Shown here: positions 14,213 to 20,640 of the stretch, piece by piece
Numbering within the stretch: position 1 is the first letter of the stretch
Layout of the letters: every line of letters begins with the position of its first letter
NCBI GenBank assembly: GCA_035565975.1
Contig: DATMRT010000123.1
Span: forward strand, 1 to 20,640
Direction of reading: 5' to 3'
From: Ga0077530 sp035565975
Lineage (GTDB): Bacteria > Pseudomonadota > Alphaproteobacteria > Rhizobiales > Hyphomicrobiaceae
DNA length: 20,640 nt
Notes under the pieces: model-generated
Databases searched by the model: none
Told to the model about the DNA's origin: nothing
The model's input: the letters and a program-made list of their open reading frames with translations, nothing else
Position numbers and translations under genes: made by a program

Positions 14213-15322
14213 ATGAACGGGCCGGTGCGCTACGCAGTGCAGATCGGGGCCGTGGACGCCGATGGGGCGAACGATGCCACGCTCTATCGTGAAGCGGTCG
14301 GCGACGCGCGCCTCGCACAGAAGCTCGGCTACGAGGCCGTCTGGCTCGTCGAGCATCACTTCTCGGACTACTACCCGACGCCCAATCCGCTCATGTTCCT
14401 CTCGCACATCGCGGCGGCCTGTCCGGGCCTGGGGCTCGGCACGGCCGTGATGGTGCTGCCGTGGTACGATCCGGTGCGCTTTGCCGAGGACGTCTCGATG
14501 CTGCGCACGCTCACGGACGGCCCGCTGCATATCGGCATGGGCCGGGGCACGGCAAAGCTCGAGTACGATGCCATGCGCGTACCCATGACCGAAGCGCGCG
14601 AGCGGTTTCGCGAGTGTTGGGAAGTCGTGCAGCTCGCGCTCGAGGGCAAGCCTTTCCGCTACGACGGCAAGCATCTCAAGCTCGATCGCGAGATTGTCGT
14701 GCGGCCGCAGCTCGGCGCCAATCGGCCGAGCTTCTACGGCGCCATCGGCAGTCCCGAGAGCGCGGAGATCATGGCCGATCTCGGCCTGCCGCCGCTGTCG
14801 CTTGCGCAGTTTCCCGACTACCTGCTGCTCAAGATTCTGACGCGTTGGCGTACGCGCGCCGCAGCCCACGGATTTGCCACTGACGTCACGCTGCCCATCA
14901 GCTGCAAGTGCTTTATCGGCGATACAGAGGAAGAAGCACGTGCGGAAGCGCGCCATCATCTCTCGCGTTACTACAAGCTTCAGGCCGAGCACTACACGGT
15001 CGACTCGACACCATGGGCCGACATCGAAGGCTATCAGCAGTTTGCGAAGATCTTCGGCGGCATGAAAGAGATGGCCGATCCCGCCAAGATCGATCCGATC
15101 CTCGACCGCAATCTTGTCGGTACGCCGGAGCAGGTCGCCGCGCAGATCACGCGCCTGCGCAGCATCGGCTTCGACTACTTTATCGTGTCGAATGCGACGG
15201 CGGGCGTACCGCGCGAGGCGCGCCATCGCATGATGCGGCGCTTCGCGGAGGAAGTCGTGCCGATCGTGGCGCGCACGCCCGTGCCCGACGAGCCGGCAAT
15301 TCCTGCGCGCGCGGCCGAATAA
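14213..15322 (+). CDS. LLM-class (luciferase-like) flavin-dependent oxidoreductase
   Basis: This 369-residue protein has the bacterial-luciferase TIM-barrel features. They are an N-terminal strand VRYAVQIGAV, AQKLGYEAVWLVEHHFSDYYPTPNP around 35-60, GLGTAVMVLPWYDPVRFAEDVSMLRTLTDGPLHIGMGRG at about 80-120, and a C-terminal VGTPEQVAAQITRLRSIGFDYF segment. Such enzymes use reduced FMN (or F420 in other lineages) for monooxygenation or hydride transfer; the substrate is unknown. The ATG at 14213 has GAGGGG eight bases upstream and is preferred over an upstream in-frame ATG at 14135, which lies inside the candidate operator. It is followed after 29 bp by a carboxymuconolactone-decarboxylase-family gene, probably in one operon. 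Confidence 0.93.
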   Translation: MNGPVRYAVQIGAVDADGANDATLYREAVGDARLAQKLGYEAVWLVEHHFSDYYPTPNPLMFLSHIAAACPGLGLGTAVMVLPWYDPVRFAEDVSMLRTLTDGPLHIGMGRGTAKLEYDAMRVPMTEARERFRECWEVVQLALEGKPFRYDGKHLKLDREIVVRPQLGANRPSFYGAIGSPESAEIMADLGLPPLSLAQFPDYLLLKILTRWRTRAAAHGFATDVTLPISCKCFIGDTEEEARAEARHHLSRYYKLQAEHYTVDSTPWADIEGYQQFAKIFGGMKEMADPAKIDPILDRNLVGTPEQVAAQITRLRSIGFDYFIVSNATAGVPREARHRMMRRFAEEVVPIVARTPVPDEPAIPARAAE

Positions 15323-15351
15323 CTCAAAACCAGAATGTGGAGGGATGCCCC

Positions 15352-15744
15352 ATGACGACGAGTGAGGTCTACAAGCGCGGCGAAGCCATGCGTCGCAAAC
15401 TGCGCGGCGAGGATGACTTCAAGAAGAACCAGTCGAGCTATGCCGCCGATCCGATCATGCAGAAATTCATCGACGTCGCGACGGAGGGCGTATTCGGCGT
15501 GCTGTGGACGCGGCCGGGTCTCGATCTCAAGACGCGTACGCTCGTCTGCGTCGTGTCCGATGCCGCGACCGGTCGCTATCCCGAGCTCGACATCCACCTG
15601 CGATTTGCCCTGAAGCAAGGATGGACCGAGGAGGAGCTGACCGAAGTTCTCCTTCATCTGACGGGCTATGTCGGCCTGCCCATCATCCGCGAGGCCATGC
15701 TGGTCGCCTCGGAGGTCTTCAAGAGCGTAAAGGACGCGGGGTAA
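15352..15744 (+). CDS. Carboxymuconolactone decarboxylase family protein
   Basis: This 130-residue small helical protein starts VYKRGEAMRRKLRGEDDF and contains GVLWTRPGLDLKTRTLVCV, PELDIHLRFALKQGWTEEELTEVLLHLTGYVGLPIIREAM. These are the core features of the CMD branch related to PcaC. The CxxC redox pair of the AhpD branch is absent, so peroxidase-type activity is unlikely. The conserved His in the DIHLRFA helix is kept. True PcaC activity is not implied, because no other protocatechuate genes are nearby. The ATG at 15352 has GGAGG seven bases upstream. Being 29 bp behind the luciferase-like oxidoreductase, it probably acts on the same unknown compound. Confidence 0.9.
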   Translation: MTTSEVYKRGEAMRRKLRGEDDFKKNQSSYAADPIMQKFIDVATEGVFGVLWTRPGLDLKTRTLVCVVSDAATGRYPELDIHLRFALKQGWTEEELTEVLLHLTGYVGLPIIREAMLVASEVFKSVKDAG

Positions 15745-15885
15745 GGATCATTCTTGCGGGCTCACGAAGAACGATCAAAAAGCCTGCCGAGATATCCACA
15801 GTCGGGCGCGCCCGCACTCGTAGAAAAGCCATGTTCCTGCCGACATGCGCCCGCAGGGTGAGAATGTGATTCGACACGCGAAATC

Positions 15886-16728
15886 ATGGCGGGCGCGAGC
15901 GCGGTGAAGAGGACACGGACATGGGGCGGGTTGTGGCTGGCGGCCGGCCTCATCCTGCTGACGCTGCCGGCTCTGGCTGCCGAACCAAAGAGCACACCGC
16001 CCGGCGCCGCGCTTCAACTCGGCATGGAATCCGCGCATCGGCGCGTCATGGACGCAGTCTGGCAGGCCGGTGCGCAGTTGGCCGAGGCCTACGAGCGGTC
16101 GCCGGTCATGGTCATGGGGCTCGGCCTTGCCGCCACATTGCCGTGGCTCGCCACTTTCGTTGCGATCATGCGGGCGGTGCGGCGCCGCGCGGAGCGCCGG
16201 AATGTCAAGGCGCACCCGGTCCCGGCCCCGACGCCGCTGGCCGACAAAGCCTGGATCGACATCGGTGAGGGAGGCGATCGCGCGCCGCTCGCCTTCACTG
16301 GAGAGATCCTCCGCATCGGTCGGCACAGCGATAATGACATCGCGCTCGAACACAACGCTGTCCATCGCCATCACGCGCTCATCCAGCGCACGCCCGACGA
16401 CGAGTTCGTCCTCATGGACCTCACCGCCGGGACAGGAAACGAGACGCTGCTCAATGGCCGCCCTGCTGCGCGCGCCGCGCTCAAAGACGGCGATCGCATT
16501 GTGCTCGGCGATACCACCCTCACATTCCATCTCGGCGTCGAGGCGCCCGCCGCCAGCGTGCGCGCGGAAGCCCGCAAGCCGATCACAACATCCGCGAGGG
16601 AGATGACTGATGACGAACGAGACGCCGGTGACGAGCCCGCCGAGTGGGCAGCCGACGGGATCGCGACGCGCCGTATCGGCCCGCTCAAACGGCTCGCTGC
16701 GCGAAGCGCTCATCGCAGCGGGACGTGA
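15886..16728 (+). CDS. Membrane-bound FHA-domain protein
   Basis: This 280-residue protein has an N-terminal signal-like hydrophobic segment (about 13-32) and a short extracytoplasmic stretch. A membrane helix follows at about 73-97 (VMVMGLGLAATLPWLATFVAIM), then a basic stop-transfer RAVRRRAERR, then a cytoplasmic FHA domain at about 122-216. FHA domains bind phosphothreonine. Here Arg146, Ser148, His163 and Asn190 of the recognition loops are present, but the usual Ser of the SxxH motif is His160 (VHRHHA). The last 40 codons overlap the next gene in another frame. With the following FHA protein and phosphatase it forms a signalling operon. The start lacks a good Shine-Dalgarno but suits the membrane topology. 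Confidence 0.85.
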   Translation: MAGASAVKRTRTWGGLWLAAGLILLTLPALAAEPKSTPPGAALQLGMESAHRRVMDAVWQAGAQLAEAYERSPVMVMGLGLAATLPWLATFVAIMRAVRRRAERRNVKAHPVPAPTPLADKAWIDIGEGGDRAPLAFTGEILRIGRHSDNDIALEHNAVHRHHALIQRTPDDEFVLMDLTAGTGNETLLNGRPAARAALKDGDRIVLGDTTLTFHLGVEAPAASVRAEARKPITTSAREMTDDERDAGDEPAEWAADGIATRRIGPLKRLAARSAHRSGT

Positions 16729-17356
16729 CAACGCGCGCGTGACCGAGGTCACCGATGAGCGCGCGCCGTCCGAGACGCGTCCGTCCGATACAACTCTGCG
16801 CGTGCCGCCGCCGCTGCCTGCGGCACCCACTGTCGAGCCGTCGCCTGCGGTCGTCGCCCGTCTGGCACCTCGCCCGGCGAGCAAGCATGTCGAGATCGAG
16901 CCGCCGTCCGCGCCCGCTGATCCGATCTCGGCACCGCCGCGCACACAGCTCGTGCGGGGGCGCTCGGCTGTCCAGCGCGGCGAGTTCCACCAGGACCCGG
17001 TCGTCGGCTGGCTGGTTGTCGTCGGCGGACCCGGGCTCGGCGCCTTCCGCCCCATCTACGAGGGCAACAACACCATCGGGCGCGCCTCGACGCAGCGTAT
17101 TCCGATCAATTTCGGCGATGAGGCCATCTCCAGCGAGGAGCAGGCTTACCTGCGCTATGATTCCGTCGATCGCAAATTCCTGCTCGTGCCCAATCTCGCA
17201 AAGACGAACATCGTGGCCGTGAACGAGAAGAAGCCGACCGGCGCTGTCGAGCTTTCCGCCATGGACCTGATCACCGTCGGGCGCACGCAGCTCGCCTTCG
17301 TGCCTTTTTGCGGCATGGATTTCGACTGGTCGGAGCTGAATGAGCTGAAGGGCTGA
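16610..17356 (+). CDS. FHA-domain protein with disordered N-terminus
   Basis: This 248-residue protein starts with about 125 residues rich in Pro, Ala, Ser and Thr, probably disordered and a possible phosphorylation region. A C-terminal FHA domain follows at about 130-232 (GWLVVVGGPGLGAFRPIYEGNNTIGRAS, then ISSEEQAYLRYD). Arg158 of the GR motif is kept, but the His of the usual SxxH is Gln178, so phosphothreonine affinity is uncertain. No signal peptide is present. The ATG at 16610 has GAGGGAGA upstream and lies 119 bp inside the preceding gene. Third-position GC in the overlap is high in both frames, higher in this one, so both reading frames look coding. A PP2C phosphatase follows after about 130 bp. 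Confidence 0.85.
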   Translation: MTNETPVTSPPSGQPTGSRRAVSARSNGSLREALIAAGRDNARVTEVTDERAPSETRPSDTTLRVPPPLPAAPTVEPSPAVVARLAPRPASKHVEIEPPSAPADPISAPPRTQLVRGRSAVQRGEFHQDPVVGWLVVVGGPGLGAFRPIYEGNNTIGRASTQRIPINFGDEAISSEEQAYLRYDSVDRKFLLVPNLAKTNIVAVNEKKPTGAVELSAMDLITVGRTQLAFVPFCGMDFDWSELNELKG

Positions 17357-17484
17357 GCCCGGAAGCCACGAAAGCCTCCGGTGGCCGCTTGGAGGCCCCT
17401 TGACGCTCCGGACACGCGGACCCATGAAATTGAAGGTCGCGGGCGGTTGTGGCCGGCAAGCGGCCAGGGAGCAGAGGCGGGTCA

Positions 17485-18255
17485 GTGAGGTTCGAAGTCG
17501 CCATAAGGGCCAGCCAGGGGGCCCGCAGCTATCAGGAGGATGCTGCGTCCGTTTGGTTGCCGCCCGAGGGCACGCCGGGCGCCGGCGAGCCGACGCGGCT
17601 CCTTGCCGTCCTTGCTGACGGCATGGGCGGGCACGCGGGCGGCGCCATCGCCAGCGACGCCGTGTGCACGAGCTTCGAGGCCCAGTATATCGAGCAGCAG
17701 GGCAGCGCACGCCAGCGGCTCAAGGCGGCGCTCAACGCGGCGAACGGTGCCATCAGCGCACTCGTGGCGGTGCAGCCGCAGCTCCGCGGTATGGGGTCGA
17801 CCCTCATCGGCGTCGCCTTTCATGACGATCATGCGAGCTGGGTCAGCGTAGGCGACAGTCCCCTCTACCTCTATCGGCGCGGCGAAATGGCGCGCCTCAA
17901 CGAGGATCACTCGATGGCGCCTATGCTCGACAAGCTCGTCGCATCGGGCCGCCTCACTGCCGAGGAGGCAGAGGACGACCCGCGGCGGCATATGCTGCGT
18001 TCGGCGGTGGTCGGCGAGGACCTTGACCTCGTCGATCTCTCGCAGAGCCCCTGGGCGCTGCAAAGCGAGGATGTGGTCGTGCTCGCCAGCGATGGCATTC
18101 ACTCGATCGCCGACCTCGAGATCGCACGCGTCATCGCCGCCTATCGCAAGGACGGGGCCGCCGCGACAGCCGATGCTCTGTTGACCGCGGTCAAGGAGGC
18201 CAACGTGCCGCACCAGGATAATACTACCGTCGTGGTGGTTATGGTTGGTGCGTGA
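17485..18255 (+). CDS. PP2C-family serine/threonine protein phosphatase
   Basis: This 256-residue metal-dependent phosphatase of the PppA/PstP type has no membrane helix, so it is cytoplasmic. Motifs are the first metal site in GARSYQEDA (Asp19), DGMGGHAGG from Asp45, VGDSPLYLYRRGEM, a LASDGIHSI segment and a final DNTTVVVV with Asp245. It should remove phosphate from Ser/Thr on partners recognised by the two upstream FHA proteins. The start is uncertain. The GTG at 17485 has GAGGCGGG nearby and the fold begins at once; a GTG at 17449 would add 12 residues without a recognisable ribosome site. No Ser/Thr kinase is present in the window. A weak TTGACG...CATGAA sequence (17-bp spacing) in the gap before it may be a promoter. 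Confidence 0.9.
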   Translation: MRFEVAIRASQGARSYQEDAASVWLPPEGTPGAGEPTRLLAVLADGMGGHAGGAIASDAVCTSFEAQYIEQQGSARQRLKAALNAANGAISALVAVQPQLRGMGSTLIGVAFHDDHASWVSVGDSPLYLYRRGEMARLNEDHSMAPMLDKLVASGRLTAEEAEDDPRRHMLRSAVVGEDLDLVDLSQSPWALQSEDVVVLASDGIHSIADLEIARVIAAYRKDGAAATADALLTAVKEANVPHQDNTTVVVVMVGA

Positions 18256-18469
18256 GCGGCAGCGCATCGTTCTTTGATATATGATGAGCGCATTCTCTGC
18301 CTGTCCGGAGGAGGATAATCAGGGGGGCGGAGGATAGTTGTCCGGACCTTGTAAAGCCTTTGAGATGCACGCGCTTGCGCGTTCCGCTGGGTTGAACTAA
18401 GGAAGCGGTTCCTGTCGGAGAGAAGTCGCGATAAAGCGGCCTGCAGGACGGTAAGGGAGGAGATTTACG

Positions 18470-20467
18470 GTGAACGCAATTGCTGCGCCTGCCGACGCAT
18501 CCGCGTCCGCGCTCGACACCGTTCCGAAGCTGCTCCTGCACAATGCGCGCCTCTACGGCTCCCGGCCGGCTTTCCGTGAGAAGGCCTTTGGCATCTGGCA
18601 GACTTGGACATGGGGCCAGACGAAGGACGAGATCGAGGCTTTTGCTGTCGGGCTGAAGCTGCTCGGTCTCGAAGCGGGCGACACGGTCGCGATCATCGGC
18701 GACAACCGGCCTCATCTCTATTGGGCGTTCTGCGCGGCGCAGAGCCTCGGCGCAATTCCCGTGCCCGTCTATCAGGACTCAGTTGCTGAGGAGATGGCCT
18801 ACGTCCTCAAGCATGCCGAGGTGAAGTACGCCATCGTCGAAGACCAGGAGCAGGCCGACAAGGTACTCTCCGTTGCCGGCGACGTCGGTACGATCCGCAA
18901 GATCATCTATAACGATCCGCGTGGGCTCCAGAGATACGACCCCAATGATCTCGTCTCCATCGAGAGCGTGCAGGAGGCGGGGCGCAAGGCGCTGAAAGCC
19001 GACCCCGGCGTCCGCAAAGCTTGGCTCGACGGCATCGCGGCCGGCAAAGGGAGCGACGTCAGCGTCGTGCTCTACACCTCCGGCACCACGGGGCGCCCGA
19101 AGGGCGTCATGCTGACGCAAGAGAACGTCGTCGTCTCGGGGCGCAACGCCAATCTCTTCGACCATTTCACGCCGGACGATACCATGATCGCCTATCTGCC
19201 CATGGCCTGGGTCGGCGATCACATCTTCTCGTACGGTCAGGCCTATGCCGGCGCGCTGTGCGTCTCGTGCCCCGAGAGCCCCGACACGATCACCGAGGAC
19301 CGCCGCGAGATCGGTCCGACATATTTCTTCGCGCCGCCGCGGGTGTTCGAGAACATGCTCACGCAGATCATGGTGCGCATGGAGGATGCCGGCTGGCTCA
19401 AGAAGGCGATCTTCAACTACTTCCTCAAGGTTGCGCGCCGGGTCGGCGAGCCCATGCTGGACGGACGCCCTGTTCCGCTCGCCGATCGTCTGCGCTATCG
19501 CCTCGGCGATCTTCTCGTGTACGCGCCGCTGCGCAACCGTATGGGCTTCTCGAACCTGCGCGTCGCCTACACGGCGGGCGAGGCCATCGGTCCGGAGCTC
19601 TTCAGCTTCTTCCGTTCGCTCGGCATGAACCTCAAGCAGCTCTACGGGCAGACGGAGGCGAGCGTCTTCATTACTCTCCAGCCGAACGGCGAGGTCTATC
19701 CGGAGACCGTCGGGAAGCCCGGCCCGGATGTCGAAATCAGGATCGCCGAGAACGGCGAGGTACTCTTCAAGAGCCCCGGAGTCTTCCTGCGCTACTACAA
19801 GAACGACGAGGCGACAGCCGAGACGAAGACGCCCGACGGCTGGGTGCATACGGGCGATGCAGGCTTCATCGACCAACGTGGCCATCTGCGCATTATCGAT
19901 CGCGCCAAGGACGTCGGGCGCCTCACCGATGGGACGCTGTTCGCACCGAAGTACATCGAGAACCGCCTCAAGTTCTATCCCGAGATCAAGGAGGCCGTTG
20001 CGATCGGTCATGGCCGCGACTTCGTGACCGTGCTGCTCAACATCGACCTCACGTCGGTCGGCAATTGGGCTGAGCGCAACAACGTCATCTACGCGAGCTA
20101 TCAGGAGCTTGCCGCGCACCCCGAGGTGTACGCCATTATCGAGCGTCGGATCGACGAGTTGAACAAGTCGCTCGCCGCCGAAGAGATGGTCGCGGGCTCG
20201 CAGATCCACCGTTTCCTGATCCTGCACAAGGAGCTCGATGCCGACGATGGCGAGCTGACGCGCACGCTGAAAGTGCGGCGCAGCTTCATTGCCGAGCGTT
20301 ACGCGCCCCTGATCGCGGCACTCTACGACGGCAGTCCCCGCTGCCAGATCAAGACGGAGGTTACCTTTGAGGACGGCCGCAAGGGCGTCATCGAGGGTGA
20401 CGTGAAGATCGTGGACATGAAGACGTATCCAGCCGTCAAGGCCGCGCTCCGGGAGGCCGCGGAATGA
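18470..20467 (+). CDS. AMP-dependent acyl-CoA synthetase (long-chain fatty-acid-CoA ligase type)
   Basis: This 665-residue ANL-superfamily adenylating enzyme activates a carboxylic acid with ATP and forms a CoA thioester. The P-loop-like motif is YTSGTTGRPKGVMLT at 202-216. Other core motifs are YLPMAWVGDH, AGEAIGPEL, LYGQTEAS near 393, WVHTGDAGFID and the hinge IDRAKDVGRLTDGTLFAPKYIE. The last replaces the usual DRKKE with DRAKD, as in long-chain-type enzymes. The start is GTG at 18470, supported by a strong AGGGAGGAG eight bases upstream; no in-frame ATG is close. Its stop overlaps the following ABC ATPase start (ATGA). This linkage suggests uptake and activation of the same acid, possibly aromatic or fatty, but the substrate cannot be read from the sequence. 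The 214-bp gap upstream has no gene that I can support. Confidence 0.93.
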   Translation: MNAIAAPADASASALDTVPKLLLHNARLYGSRPAFREKAFGIWQTWTWGQTKDEIEAFAVGLKLLGLEAGDTVAIIGDNRPHLYWAFCAAQSLGAIPVPVYQDSVAEEMAYVLKHAEVKYAIVEDQEQADKVLSVAGDVGTIRKIIYNDPRGLQRYDPNDLVSIESVQEAGRKALKADPGVRKAWLDGIAAGKGSDVSVVLYTSGTTGRPKGVMLTQENVVVSGRNANLFDHFTPDDTMIAYLPMAWVGDHIFSYGQAYAGALCVSCPESPDTITEDRREIGPTYFFAPPRVFENMLTQIMVRMEDAGWLKKAIFNYFLKVARRVGEPMLDGRPVPLADRLRYRLGDLLVYAPLRNRMGFSNLRVAYTAGEAIGPELFSFFRSLGMNLKQLYGQTEASVFITLQPNGEVYPETVGKPGPDVEIRIAENGEVLFKSPGVFLRYYKNDEATAETKTPDGWVHTGDAGFIDQRGHLRIIDRAKDVGRLTDGTLFAPKYIENRLKFYPEIKEAVAIGHGRDFVTVLLNIDLTSVGNWAERNNVIYASYQELAAHPEVYAIIERRIDELNKSLAAEEMVAGSQIHRFLILHKELDADDGELTRTLKVRRSFIAERYAPLIAALYDGSPRCQIKTEVTFEDGRKGVIEGDVKIVDMKTYPAVKAALREAAE

Positions 20468-20640
20468 AGGCGGACATTCAGGAGCGCTCGGGAGCTGCCG
20501 CCGCCGCGCACGCGCTTTCCGACCGCGTGATCGGCGATGTGCTGCTCTCGGTGGAGAATGTGTCGCTCGCGTTCGGCGGCGTGAAGGCGATCAGCGACGT
20601 GAGCTTCGATATCCGCAAGGGTGAGATCCGCGCCATTATC
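20464..20640 (+). CDS. LivG-like ABC transporter ATP-binding protein, N-terminal part (runs off the window)
   Basis: Fifty-nine codons are present. After a 25-residue Ala-rich lead, the sequence VLLSVENVSLAFGGVKAISD then VSFDIRKGEIRAII matches the start of LivG-type (branched-chain amino acid family) ATPases. The Walker A motif lies just past the window edge. The start ATG overlaps the ligase stop as ATGA. The LivG assignment rests on the FGGVKAI pattern typical of this subfamily, and permeases and a binding protein would be expected downstream. Confidence 0.85.
   Translation, partial: MKADIQERSGAAAAAHALSDRVIGDVLLSVENVSLAFGGVKAISDVSFDIRKGEIRAII

Noticed and set aside
17400..17618. 72-codon open frame spanning the FHA2-PP2C gap
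   Set aside because: It runs out of frame into the phosphatase gene and has no recognisable features.
18369..18382. Short palindrome ACGCGC-TT-GCGCGT before the acyl-CoA ligase
   Set aside because: Such CG-rich palindromes are frequent by chance in this composition, and there is no promoter element next to it.
18779..20227. Long open frame antisense to the acyl-CoA ligase
   Set aside because: No family features, while the plus strand carries every ANL-superfamily motif in order.

Overview
This 20.6-kb window is GC-rich and gene-dense, with many ATGA-type start/stop overlaps. It looks like the chromosome of an alphaproteobacterium, probably of the order Hyphomicrobiales (Rhizobiales). The reasons are the nasT-nasS-nirB nitrate-assimilation arrangement, an EcfG-like promoter sequence ahead of trehalose genes, an ECF sigma/anti-sigma pair, and an acyl-CoA ligase joined to a branched-chain-type ABC transporter. 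I do not assign a genus. I saw no rRNA, tRNA, insertion sequence, integrase or CRISPR array.

Layout. (1) Bases 1-2831, minus strand: nitrate assimilation control, with nasT (ANTAR antiterminator), nasS (nitrate sensor), and a 459-bp leader/promoter region ahead of the 5' part of nirB. That region holds a near-consensus sigma-54 promoter, two tandem hexaloop hairpins of the ANTAR-target type, and an intrinsic terminator whose 5' arm overlaps the second hairpin. (2) 2931-4025, minus: a PfkB-family sugar kinase. (3) 4073-9276, plus: a tightly overlapping operon otsB - GH15 glycosidase - otsA - glk. It encodes trehalose synthesis, a probable glucosidase/trehalase and glucose phosphorylation, and has an EcfG-like promoter and a 16-bp tandem repeat upstream. 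(4) 9281-9704: a promoter, a guanidine-II (mini-ykkC) riboswitch and the guanidinium exporter gene gdx/sugE. (5) 9884-12859: ECF sigma factor, membrane anti-sigma factor and exported subtilisin-like protease. (6) 12890-15744: an Old Yellow Enzyme homologue diverging from a luciferase-like flavin oxidoreductase and a carboxymuconolactone-decarboxylase-family protein. (7) 15886-18255: two FHA-domain proteins and a PP2C phosphatase, a phospho-Ser/Thr signalling module with no kinase in view. (8) 18470-20640: a long-chain-type acyl-CoA ligase coupled to the start of a LivG-like ABC ATPase.

How the parts work together. In region 1, sigma-54 control (nitrogen status) and NasST antitermination (nitrate/nitrite presence) appear stacked on one transcript. 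Region 3 encodes both making and, probably, breaking trehalose and recycling the glucose to glucose-6-phosphate, which suggests a closed trehalose cycle under stress control. Region 4 is a self-contained guanidine detoxification unit. Region 5 looks like an envelope signalling unit in which the anti-sigma C-terminus may share a fold with the protease prodomain. The most rewarding items to check are the NasT-responsive leader, the guanidine-II riboswitch, the trehalose-cycle operon and the sigma/anti-sigma/protease unit.
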